Origin: Lachnospira sp. UBA4346
GTDB lineage: Bacteria; Bacillota; Clostridia; Lachnospirales; Lachnospiraceae
NCBI GenBank assembly: GCA_002394205.1
Contig: DGTC01000027.1
Coordinates: 7,419-71,418, forward strand
DNA length: 64,000 bases
Reading direction: 5' to 3'
Positions within the stretch are counted from its first letter, which is position 1; every line of letters begins with the position of its first letter. Shown piece by piece: positions 55,417 to 62,763 of the stretch. Below the pieces are notes generated by a model that was given only the letters and a program-made list of their open reading frames with translations, searched no databases and was not told the origin of the DNA. Position numbers and translations under genes: made by a program.

Positions 55417-56127
55417 TTACCGATTTATAAAACCAATTGTTTCATATGCCGCACGCTTCCATTGCAATTCCGGCGTAATCGTCGCCACTCCATCTTTGTT
55501 TTGTGCTCCATAATTACCAAATTGTGCATGATTGCCGCCTTGTATAACAACCTCTGTTAAACTTTTGGCATTGCTTTTGGCCGCTCCATACTTCTCCATG
55601 TTCAAGACCTTATCTTCTGTTCCATACATTGCAATGACCGGAAATTCATCCGGTAATTCATATGCCGCATACGCCGCATACAAAATCAGTCCTTTAAATG
55701 TATCTGTATGTTTTGAAACATAACTTGAAGCCATAGCTCCTCCAAGCGAATGACCTCCAATATACCAATTTTTAACCTGCGGATATGCTTCTACTACCGC
55801 ATCTGCTGCATTCTGTTTAAACACTGCCAGTCGAAATGGCATTTTCACAAGCACACACAATGTTCCCTGCTGTGCAATGGATGCAAGCACCGGTTCATAG
55901 CTCTCCGCTTCTACCTTTCCACCGGGATAGAAGATAAATGCCGTCTCTGCCTGCTCGTCACCATATGCAATATAGTTTTTATGTTCTGTTTTTGCCACGC
56001 CCAATTGCTGCGCAGCTTCTTTATCCACTGCCTTGTAATAATTTCCTACATAGAATCCAAATGCACATACAAATAGAACGCACAGAATTCCAAGTACAAT
56101 TCCAACGCGTTTTAAAATTTTCTTCAT
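55417..56127 (-). CDS. Alpha/beta hydrolase, membrane anchored
   Basis: 236 residues. A hydrophobic N-terminal segment (about 8-28) anchors or exports it. The hydrolase core has the nucleophile elbow GGHSLGGAMA, a downstream acid in MYGTEDKVLN and the His in QGGNHAQFGNYG, so Ser-Asp-His is complete. The strand before it (AFIFYPGGKVEAESYEPVL) is typical of the PF12695-like group. Substrate unknown. It follows the zinc operon by about 130 bases but has its own SD (GGAG). Confidence 0.82.
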   Translation of the reverse strand: MKKILKRVGIVLGILCVLFVCAFGFYVGNYYKAVDKEAAQQLGVAKTEHKNYIAYGDEQAETAFIFYPGGKVEAESYEPVLASIAQQGTLCVLVKMPFRLAVFKQNAADAVVEAYPQVKNWYIGGHSLGGAMASSYVSKHTDTFKGLILYAAYAAYELPDEFPVIAMYGTEDKVLNMEKYGAAKSNAKSLTEVVIQGGNHAQFGNYGAQNKDGVATITPELQWKRAAYETIGFINR

Positions 56128-56260
56128 GTTGCTCTCTCCATTTGCTATAACATTACATACAGCTGTCTACCGTATGTTTTTTTATTTTATAAAAGAAACG
56201 AATTACTGTCAATATTGTCGTTTTAATTTGTATCCAAACACTCTAAAACCACATTTTCAA

Positions 56261-57100
56261 TTATCTGCTTCCCATAACCTTTCCACAGATACAACTAATG
56301 GCAAATGCTGCAATATCCACCGCTACAATGGTCGCACCAACCGGTGTGCTTGCAAGGATTGATACAACAATACCAAATGCTGCACATACAACGGACAGAA
56401 TTGCAGAACAAATCGTTACTGCCTTAAAGTTATGAAACATCCGCATCGCTGACAATGCCGGAAAAATAACCAATGCCGAAATCAAAAGCGAACCCACTAA
56501 GTTCATTGCAAGAACAATCACAAGTGCAATCATAATCGCAATCAAAAGATTGTATACACCTGTATTGATTCCATTAGATTTTGCGAAATTTTCATCAAAT
56601 GTAACCGCAAATATTTTATGATAAAATACAACAAAAACAATCAACACAACGACAGACAGCACCATACACAAATATACTTCCTGCTTTGTCAATGTAAGAA
56701 TAGAGGTCGAACCAAACAGTGTCGAACATATATCTCCTGACAGATTCGGACTTGTCGAAAACAGATTCATAAGTAAATAGCCCACAGCCAGAGAGCCAAC
56801 GGAAATCATTGCAATTGCGGCATCTCCGTTAATTTTCTTATTCTGACCGCCTCTTAAAAGAAGTACTGCACTGATAATCGTTATCGGCAAAATAAGAACC
56901 ATATTGTTTGTCAATTTCAGAACAGATGCAATTGCCATCGCCCCAAATGCTACATGTGAAAGTCCGTCTCCGATATAAGAAAAACGTTTCAATACCAATG
57001 TTACCCCTAACAAAGAAGAACACAATGCAACAAGCACCCCTACAATAAATGCATACCGCACGAACGGATAACTAAAATAAAATTGTAATGTTTCTAACAT
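56261..57100 (-). CDS. znuB: Zinc/metal ABC transporter permease (ZnuB-like)
   Basis: 279 residues with about eight membrane segments, ABC-3 family. Motifs include YIGDGLSHVAFGAMAIASVLK, GDAAIAMISVGSLAVGYLL and NLVGSLLISALVIFPALSAMRMF. It works with the ATPase just upstream, 4 bases away, and the binding protein. Zinc rather than manganese is inferred from the Fur-family regulator and the His-rich loop of the binding protein. GGAGG lies 9 bases before the ATG. Confidence 0.9.
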   Translation of the reverse strand: MLETLQFYFSYPFVRYAFIVGVLVALCSSLLGVTLVLKRFSYIGDGLSHVAFGAMAIASVLKLTNNMVLILPITIISAVLLLRGGQNKKINGDAAIAMISVGSLAVGYLLMNLFSTSPNLSGDICSTLFGSTSILTLTKQEVYLCMVLSVVVLIVFVVFYHKIFAVTFDENFAKSNGINTGVYNLLIAIMIALVIVLAMNLVGSLLISALVIFPALSAMRMFHNFKAVTICSAILSVVCAAFGIVVSILASTPVGATIVAVDIAAFAISCICGKVMGSR

Positions 57101-57104
57101 ATGA

Positions 57105-57803
57105 TTATGCCTCCTTCTTTAGATAACGCTTGCCAAGACTACTCTGCACATAATCCTGCTTCGTTCCGTAAAATAATTCCTCACCGATATGCAGTATATG
57201 ACTTGCATAGTGAACCGCCGCTTCTATATCATGAGAAATCATCAAAATCGTAGTCCCCTTCTTATTTAAATCCAAAATCAACTGATACATTTCCTCTGTT
57301 GCATTTGGATCAAGTCCTGTTACCGGTTCATCAAGAAATAGAACTTTCCTAGTCGCACACAAAGCTCTTGCAAGCAATACTCTCTGCTGCTGACCGCCTG
57401 ATAATTCTCTGTAACATCGTTTTTCTAAATCCAGAATCCCCATATCTTCCATTGCCTGACGTGCTTTTTGTTTTTCCTTCTTTCCATAGAAAGGACGAAG
57501 CCCCATACTGCCCTGACAGCCTGACAGAACAATTTCTCTTACAGATGCCGGAAAATCACGCTGTACAAGTGTTTGCTGTGGAAGATACCCAATTTCATTT
57601 TTCGCAAGATTATCTCCGTATACAATTTCTCCTGCAAGTGCCGGCTGCAAATGCAGAATCGTCTTCATCAATGTTGATTTTCCCGAACCATTTTCACCAA
57701 CAATACATACATAATCTCCTGCATTTACCTGAAAGTTCAAATGCTTAATAATCTCCTGTCCATCATATCCTAATGATAAATCATTTCCCGTTATCAGTGC
57801 CAT
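57105..57803 (-). CDS. znuC: Zinc/metal ABC transporter ATPase (ZnuC-like)
   Basis: About 232 residues from the ATG at 57803; the GTG three codons earlier overlaps the SD. Walker A GENGSGKSTLMK, Q-loop YLPQQ, signature LSGGQQQRV, Walker B VLFLDEP and the switch His in MISHDIEAAV are complete. It powers uptake with znuB and znuA. Confidence 0.93.
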   Translation of the reverse strand: MALITGNDLSLGYDGQEIIKHLNFQVNAGDYVCIVGENGSGKSTLMKTILHLQPALAGEIVYGDNLAKNEIGYLPQQTLVQRDFPASVREIVLSGCQGSMGLRPFYGKKEKQKARQAMEDMGILDLEKRCYRELSGGQQQRVLLARALCATRKVLFLDEPVTGLDPNATEEMYQLILDLNKKGTTILMISHDIEAAVHYASHILHIGEELFYGTKQDYVQSSLGKRYLKKEA

Positions 57804-57841
57804 GTTGTTCACGCCCTTTCTAATGTGTTTCTTTCTAAATA

Positions 57842-58822
57842 TTAATACAACGCCGTTTTTAATGTATCTAAATTTGACTGCATTACAGACAAATATGTCT
57901 TTCCATTTTTGATATCTTTTGAAGTTGTTGACTGCATCGAATCCAATGTAACAATCGTCTGATTCTTCATTGCTGTATTTTCAAGAATCGTCTTTGCAAT
58001 CTTCTGATCTGAATTTTCAATCGTAAAAATTGCCTTTAATCCTAATTCATCCACTTTCTTTGATAAAAATGTGATTGTTGAAAAACTTGCTTCCGTTTCT
58101 GCGGAACATCCTACAAATGCTGCATAGTAATCCAAATCATAATCATCAACAAGATAACGGAATGGGAATCTGTCTCCAAACAAAACCGTCTTGACTTTTG
58201 TATTCTTTACAACCTCTTTATATGAGGCATCAAGTTCTGTTAATTTATTCACATACTCTGCCGCATTATTTTCGTAAATCTGTGCATGTTCTTCATCTGC
58301 TTTTCCCAATACAGTCGCAATTTCTTTTGTGAAAATTTCTGCATTCTTTAATGATAACCATACATGCTCATCATATTCCATTTCATCTTCGTGGGTATGG
58401 TGTTCATCCTGCTCATGTTCCTCTTGCTGCATGCCTTCCACAACTTCCTCTTCCTTTGCAGAATCACCTAACACATCTAACAAATTGATTACCTGCATAT
58501 TCTTATTCTTCGCCTCTTTTAATGCATCCTCTACCCATTCGTCAGATTCCCCACCAACATAAATAAACACATCACAATTTGAAATCTTTAAAATATCAGC
58601 AGCTGTCGGCTGAAAACTATGCATATCTACGCCATTATCCATAAGCATTGTTACATCTGCATGTTCTGCTTCTTCTCCTAATACCTGCATTACCCAGTCA
58701 TATTCCGGGAAAATTGTCGTAATTACCTTTAATTTATCATTTGATGCAGACTGTGTTCCACATGCACTCAATCCAAATGCAAGCGCAAATGCTGCCATGA
58801 TACTGATTATGAACTTCTTCAT
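57842..58822 (-). CDS. znuA: Zinc-binding lipoprotein of ABC transporter (ZnuA-like)
   Basis: About 326 residues from the ATG at 58822. The signal peptide ends in the lipobox LSAC-G, so it is a lipoprotein on the outer face of the membrane. Metal-site residues: VDMHSFQPTAADI (first His), a His/Asp/Glu-rich loop around residues 115-140 (EEHEQDEHHTHEDEMEYDEH), HVWLSLKN (second His), and the third position near FGDRFPFRYL. The rich His loop is typical of zinc-specific ZnuA proteins. Confidence 0.92.
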   Translation of the reverse strand: MKKFIISIMAAFALAFGLSACGTQSASNDKLKVITTIFPEYDWVMQVLGEEAEHADVTMLMDNGVDMHSFQPTAADILKISNCDVFIYVGGESDEWVEDALKEAKNKNMQVINLLDVLGDSAKEEEVVEGMQQEEHEQDEHHTHEDEMEYDEHVWLSLKNAEIFTKEIATVLGKADEEHAQIYENNAAEYVNKLTELDASYKEVVKNTKVKTVLFGDRFPFRYLVDDYDLDYYAAFVGCSAETEASFSTITFLSKKVDELGLKAIFTIENSDQKIAKTILENTAMKNQTIVTLDSMQSTTSKDIKNGKTYLSVMQSNLDTLKTALY

Positions 58823-58974
58823 TTTATATTTTCTCCTATCATTTCTTTTATTTGCTGTCTGATTGTACAAATAACCTCTTATCTGTAACCCGTTATCAAA
58901 ATAATTTTATCTACTATTTAACAACATGCTTTATATACATCTATAAAATTACATTCATTCTCATATAATGAAAT

Positions 58975-59316
58975 TCAATCATCCATTCGTACCTTACAGA
59001 GTACCAGCGACGTACGTCTCTTTGGCTGTGTTGATACACTGTCGCACAACCACGTACTTATCATAGCAAGTAAAAGTACAACCATACATGGTAAACCGCC
59101 TACAGCTGATTTTCTACTCTGTTCCACCTGTTGTACCATCGCACATATTGCACAATGCTCATCCAAACATTGATGATTGATTTCTGCTGCAAGATATAAC
59201 ATTGAACCTATCGCAAAAACAGTATACAGTATTGCAATAACAATCAGTTGTTTTTTTCTTTTTTCATTGTGTATGCTGCCTTTCATCTTCCATTGAACCA
59301 ATGTACACTCATCCAT
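58975..59316 (-). CDS. Small Cys/His-motif membrane protein in the zinc operon
   Basis: 113 residues, start supported by GGAGG 7 bases upstream. A hydrophobic helix (about 24-45) is followed by EINHQCLDEHCAICAMVQQ, with C-x4-C-x2-C and nearby His residues, then a second helix (about 74-90) and a basic tail. No enzyme motif. The motif could bind zinc or another soft metal, and the location between the regulator and znuA implies a role in metal uptake or sensing. Function unknown. Confidence 0.72.
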   Translation of the reverse strand: MDECTLVQWKMKGSIHNEKRKKQLIVIAILYTVFAIGSMLYLAAEINHQCLDEHCAICAMVQQVEQSRKSAVGGLPCMVVLLLAMISTWLCDSVSTQPKRRTSLVLCKVRMDD

Positions 59317-59365
59317 ACCGTATCCTCCCTCTTGCTGTTCTATAAGTCATTCTAATGCAAACAAA

Positions 59366-59785
59366 CTATGCCTGCTTCGCACATTCATCGCACAAACCAT
59401 AAAATACTGTTCTATGATAATCTATCTGAAAACCATGATGTTCTAAAATATGTACTCCTAACGATTCCACCTCATGACATTCCAAATGAATTATTTTTCC
59501 GCATTTCTCACATTTACAATGATAACAATGCGACTCTGCCGCATCATGATGATGTCCTACATATTCAAAACATGCACCACTTGTTCCATCTATCGTATAT
59601 TTTGCTACCACGCCCTGCTCAACCATTTTTTCCAAATTCCGATAAATCGTCGTCGTACCAACCGCACAACCTGATTCTTCAAAATGCTTACACAGATCCC
59701 CAACTGTAACATGACTCCCCTCAACCGACTTCATATAATTTGCAATCTCATCCATCTGTTTTGTTTTATATGTTGATTTTCTTGG
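59366..59785 (-). CDS. zur: Fur-family metal regulator, probably Zur
   Basis: 139 residues from the ATG at 59785 (MPRKSTYKTKQMDEI), which has AGAGG about 6 bases upstream. Longer frames reach into the repeat region and are judged false. Winged helix (about 12-75; VTVGDLCKHFEESGCAVGTTTIYRNLEKMVEQG), metal-binding HHHDAAESHCYHCKCEKCGKIIH and a second C-x2-C near the end (LCDECAKQ), so the structural zinc site is complete. It heads the znu operon and the paired palindromes at its promoter suggest it represses itself and the transporter when zinc is plentiful. Confidence 0.88.
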   Translation of the reverse strand, partial: PRKSTYKTKQMDEIANYMKSVEGSHVTVGDLCKHFEESGCAVGTTTIYRNLEKMVEQGVVAKYTIDGTSGACFEYVGHHHDAAESHCYHCKCEKCGKIIHLECHEVESLGVHILEHHGFQIDYHRTVFYGLCDECAKQA

Positions 59786-59824
59786 CATAATATCCTCTTT
59801 CTCATTCATAACTTGTAATCTTTT

Positions 59825-60250
59825 CTTAACAGGCTTGCAAAAAACATATGTCTGCTTTGCAGACGCTTGTTTTTTCTTCGCTCTCTTGCTTTGGCTCGAA
59901 AAGCGCAGCTTTCGCTGCTTCTTATTCTGCTTCGCAGAATCTTTTCTCGACAGGCTTGCAAAAAACATATGTCTGCTTCGCAGACGCTTGTTTTTTCCTT
60001 CGCTTTCTTGCTTTGGCTCGAAAAGCGCAGCTTTCGCTGCTTCTTATTCTGCTTCGCAGAATCTTTTCTCGACAGGCTTGCAAAAAACATATGTCTGCTT
60101 TGCAGACGCCTGTTTTTTCCTTCGCTCTCTTGCTTTGGCCCGAAAAGCGCAGCTTTCGCTGCTTCTTATTCTGCTTCGCAGAATCTTTTCTCGCTAATGG
60201 CTCGTAAAAAACAAATGTCTGCTTCGCAGCCGCTTGTTTTTTCCTTCGCT
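59825..60250. repeat. Tandem hairpin-rich repeat of about 121 bp, 3.5 copies
   Basis: Units begin with AGGCTTGCAAAAAACATATG at about 59831, 59952 and 60074 (spacing 121 and 122), plus a diverged half copy from about 60196. Each unit carries three short hairpins: GTCTGC-GCAGAC, GCAGC-GCTGC and ATTCTGC-GCAGAAT, each with a 3-4-base loop. The repeats lie in the transcribed leader between the zinc-operon promoter and zur. Reading frames across them are Lys/Arg-rich and change frame between units, so they are not coding. Confidence 0.88.
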
Positions 60251-60259
60251 CATTAAATT

Positions 60260-60274
60260 TGAAAACGATTTTCA
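60260..60274. promoter_or_regulatory. Zur/Fur-type box overlapping the -10
   Basis: TGAAAACGATTTTCA, a palindrome of the Fur-family type, at the downstream edge of the predicted promoter, in the context ATTTGAAAACGATTTTCATTTTA. Confidence 0.75.
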
Positions 60275-60302
60275 TTTTATAGTAGTTTGGGGGATTTGTC
60301 AA
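60274..60302 (-). promoter_or_regulatory. Promoter of the zur-znu operon
   Basis: TTGACA (60297-60302 on the minus strand), 17 bases, TAAAAT (60274-60279). It is bracketed by two palindromes, as expected for tight repression. Confidence 0.75.
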
Positions 60303-60308
60303 GTAATT

Positions 60309-60323
60309 TGAAAACGGTTTTCA
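60309..60323. promoter_or_regulatory. Zur/Fur-type box upstream of the -35
   Basis: TGAAAACGGTTTTCA, a perfect 7-1-7 palindrome. Its flanks (ATTTG on the left, CATTTTA on the right) equal those of the box at 60260-60274, 49 bases away start to start. Confidence 0.75.
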
Positions 60324-60349
60324 TTTTAGATTGTGATTTTGGGCATAAA

Positions 60350-60380
60350 AATACAGACATCTCATAGCCACGTCCGTATT
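60350..60380 (-). terminator. Terminator of the hemerythrin-like gene
   Basis: AATACAGAC (60350-60358) pairs with GTCCGTATT (60372-60380) with one G-U pair; on the minus strand TTTTTA follows. Confidence 0.65.
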
Positions 60381-60472
60381 ATCCTTCTAATACATATGAC
60401 TTATATTGATGCCTGCATTCTATTCTGATTGCATTTTAAATTTTGTGTATATTTTCTCTTTTATTAAACTAA

Positions 60473-60883
60473 TTACTCCTGATATTTTGGATATAGTTCT
60501 TTTTCTTCTCTTTCAATTCTCTTTGAAAGTTGCGCTACAATCTGCTTCCATTCTCCTGCAAATGTTGATGCATTTTCCAAAATATGACCTTTTGTATTGT
60601 ACTTTACTTTAAATGTATTAAATACATCAACCAATCCAGCCATTTCACTCTGATATTTCTTCGCAAGATTTTGAACTTCTTTATTTTCTGCAGCTGCCAT
60701 TTTCGGATACATAAATTTATCTTCAGAATTCAAATGCAAATTAATCATTCCTGACAATTTACTAATCTCTCTGCCAATATCCATGGCATTATCTGCTAAT
60801 TTTCCTTTTTTTACAAGTTCATCAACCACCTTGATTTGTTCCTGAATCTTTGTATGTGTCTGTAAATATCCTTCTATTAACAT
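60473..60883 (-). CDS. Hemerythrin-like (HHE) domain protein
   Basis: 136 residues, an all-helical HHE fold. Candidate diiron ligands are the early His in LQTHTKIQEQ, MINLHLNSEDKFMYPKM (H-x3-E) and a C-terminal REEKELYPKY, where a Glu replaces the usual last His. Such proteins bind oxygen or NO-related ligands, or protect iron-sulfur proteins in anaerobes. It is a single gene; an SD (AGGAGG) precedes the ATG, and a 10-bp inverted repeat lies upstream. Confidence 0.8.
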   Translation of the reverse strand: MLIEGYLQTHTKIQEQIKVVDELVKKGKLADNAMDIGREISKLSGMINLHLNSEDKFMYPKMAAAENKEVQNLAKKYQSEMAGLVDVFNTFKVKYNTKGHILENASTFAGEWKQIVAQLSKRIEREEKELYPKYQE

Positions 60884-60914
60884 TTGTATGTCCTCCTTTA
60901 TTCTTTCAAATAAA

Positions 60915-60950
60915 TTTTAACGTAGTTCCTTATTTAAAATTACGTTAAAA
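60915..60950. promoter_or_regulatory. Inverted repeat upstream of the hemerythrin-like gene
   Basis: TTTTAACGTA (60915-60924) and TACGTTAAAA (60941-60950) are perfect inverted copies with a 16-base gap, 32 bases before the start codon. An operator or a leader hairpin is possible. Confidence 0.45.
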
Positions 60951-61266
60951 TGTTTGTTTTGAATTGATTAGCGTTTCTTGTTTACACACATACTATAACG
61001 CTGCTGCATATCTTTTTCTGTTGCTCTTGCAACAATTTAATTATTCCTGCGATGATATTTACCAAGACTTATTTTTCTATAAATATGCATAATTTGTTTA
61101 TTTTCTTACATTATTTCGTCATTTATTACTATGTGGAAATTTAACAAATATTTTTTTATATTTATTTTATATTATTCATAAAATGCACAACTACAGTTTT
61201 ATATTATTGTATAATTTATACAAAAATTATATAAATTATAAAAAACTATGTACATAATTCTAAAAA
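60951..61266. other. AT-rich gene-free stretch
   Basis: About 315 bases upstream of the hemerythrin gene and of the candidate RNA gene. Nothing coding is seen. The part from 61140 is extremely AT-rich and probably holds promoters. Confidence 0.4.
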
Positions 61267-61516
61267 TATGATAAACTGCACCTTGTAATGTTGAACAGCG
61301 AGTTCGTGAATAAAATGTTGTTTGTTTAATGTTATATTAGGGTTAGGTTTGAAAAAGTATAATGAAATCATACACAATGGGGATTGTGTAATAGGTATTT
61401 CAAGGGTTTAGCAAAAAGCAATTGCAATTTCGTAGGAATGCAATGTATAACAGGGTGTGACTAGTTCGTGAAAAGAAAAAGAACCGGTTGGTATGGAGAG
61501 CCAACCGGTTCTTTTT
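61267..61516 (+). ncRNA. Candidate structured RNA, 6S-like shape
   Basis: A -10-like TATGAT lies at 61267-61272 with no good -35. CACCTTGT (61279-61286) can pair with ACAGGGTG (61450-61457), eight pairs with one G-U, extended by a further short stem. In the middle TGAAAT/ATTTCA (61365-61370 with 61399-61404) encloses the hairpin TACACAAT-GGGG-ATTGTGTA (61373-61392). The result is a rod of about 180 bases with a closing stem, large central opening and apical hairpin, the general shape of 6S RNA. A strong terminator ends it. No frame is present. The identity as 6S RNA is inference. Confidence 0.42.
61476..61516 (+). terminator. Strong rho-independent terminator
   Basis: AAAAAGAACCGGTTGG (61476-61491) pairs with CCAACCGGTTCTTTTT (61501-61516), with a 9-base loop. 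No protein gene lies upstream on the plus strand within 1 kb, which implies an RNA gene before it. Confidence 0.88.
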
Positions 61517-61644
61517 CATGTTACCTTTTATATTATTTTCAACTCCAATATTCTTTCTATTAGACTATACCATTACTCATATCTCGAATAATCTTCATAA
61601 CTACAGTACAAAACAATAAACCGCTTACAAATTCTTAAAAACAA

Positions 61645-61686
61645 AAAAGGCTACCACAAACCAATCAAAGTTCGTGGTAGCCTTTT
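61645..61686 (-). terminator. Terminator of ssrA
   Basis: AAAAGGCTACCAC pairs with GTGGTAGCCTTTT. On the minus strand it is followed by TTTTTTGTTTTT, only a few bases after the tmRNA 3' end. Confidence 0.88.
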
Positions 61687-61692
61687 ACATAA

Positions 61693-62038
61693 TGGAGTAG
61701 ACGGGAGTCGAACCCGTGTCCAAAAGCCCATTCACTGTTCTTCTACTATTATAGTTGATTATTTCGGAAAATCCTCATTCCCTCCAGTAGCAGGAAATCA
61801 ACACCCCACTACCTTTAGTAGCTTCATAATACGCCCACTGATTCAAAGCTTTACCAGCGTCGTTTCTCACAGAGTCGAAGCCTGGATCCTAAAGTGTGAG
61901 TGCTCTAGGTCAGACTGCTGCAACTAGGCAGCGTAAGCTAAATTTTCGTTAGCGTTTATATTTAAGTTTGTGATTTGACGCATCACCTGCGAATAGCTTC
62001 ACCAGCTTCAAAACCCCTGTCGAAACCTTTACTACCCC
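61693..62038 (-). ncRNA. ssrA: Transfer-messenger RNA (tmRNA)
   Basis: Rescues stalled ribosomes. The 5' end GGGGTAG (62038 down) pairs fully with CTACTCC at the 3' end (61694-61700), with discriminator A; the CCA tail is not encoded (TTA follows), so it must be added. The T-arm GGTTCGACTCCCG and 5' AAGGTTTCGACAGG are present. The tag frame reads GCT AAC GAA AAT TTA GCT TAC GCT GCC TAG, giving ANENLAYAA, whose YAA end fits the ClpXP/AP degron type. Length about 346 bases. Confidence 0.95.
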
Positions 62039-62060
62039 AGAGTATTGATACTGTTTTAAT

Positions 62061-62090
62061 AGAATACACCATATATCTATCGATTGTCAA
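62061..62090 (-). promoter_or_regulatory. ssrA promoter
   Basis: TTGACA (62085-62090 on the minus strand), 18 bases, TATTCT (62061-62066), placing the start about 15 bases before the mature tmRNA. The -35 lies inside the last codons of the vanZ-family gene. Confidence 0.7.
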
Positions 62091-62565
62091 CACTTTGACG
62101 AACTTTTTCGAAAACTTTTTCGAATAAATAAATGACAAATAAACCAATCGCACATCCAATACTATCGATTCCCACATCTGTAAACTGCCCGGAACGCCCC
62201 GGTATAAACAACTGATGAAATTCATCAAATGCAGCAAAACAAACTGACAACACAAATGCACATACAAACAGATATTTCTTTTTTACACCATCTACCCAAA
62301 ATGCCAGCAGGCACAAACCACCGAGAATTGCATATTCTGTCATATGTGCAGTCTTACGAATTGGAAATTGTATCGCTTCTATATAATGTTCCCGACTTTC
62401 TATGGTCGGATGTATTATATTTAATTGTTCTGCAAAAGAAATTATTGAATCCGCAACATTTCTGCTAAGACTTCCTGAGGATTCACCATTCTGGTTTGAA
62501 AAACCGAAAATCAGAAGCAACATACATAATACCGGAATCCATATTAGAATTTTCTTCCATTTCAT
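62077..62565 (-). CDS. VanZ family membrane protein
   Basis: 162 residues with four hydrophobic segments. The VanZ-like pattern is FPIRKTAHMTEYAILGGLCLLAFW and DEFHQLFIPGRSGQFTDVGIDSIGCAIG, with the conserved Lys/His/Glu and Asp-Glu-x-His-Q. The family includes teicoplanin-resistance VanZ, but most members have no known role, and there is no vancomycin operon here. AAAGGA lies about 8 bases before the ATG. Confidence 0.88.
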   Translation of the reverse strand: MKWKKILIWIPVLCMLLLIFGFSNQNGESSGSLSRNVADSIISFAEQLNIIHPTIESREHYIEAIQFPIRKTAHMTEYAILGGLCLLAFWVDGVKKKYLFVCAFVLSVCFAAFDEFHQLFIPGRSGQFTDVGIDSIGCAIGLFVIYLFEKVFEKVRQSVDNR

Positions 62566-62763
62566 ATTCTTTTCCTTTCATATTGTATTTATACTGCTCT
62601 GCATATAAATGTTTCATCAAATCAAAAATACCACATACAATTTACGAACTATTTGCAAACTGTATGTGGTATATTCTATACCTCATAAGACATCATTACC
62701 TACATCTTATATTTGGTATAATTTATCACGCAATAATCGAATAACAAAATATTAAACGTTATA

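Noticed and set aside
59825..60250. CRISPR array
   Set aside because: The copies are directly adjacent with no unique spacers, and no cas genes are present.
59806..60302. Several long Lys/Arg-rich frames on both strands, including an N-terminal extension of zur
   Set aside because: They arise from the tandem repeat, change frame where unit length shifts from 121 to 122, and the SD supports the ATG at 59785.
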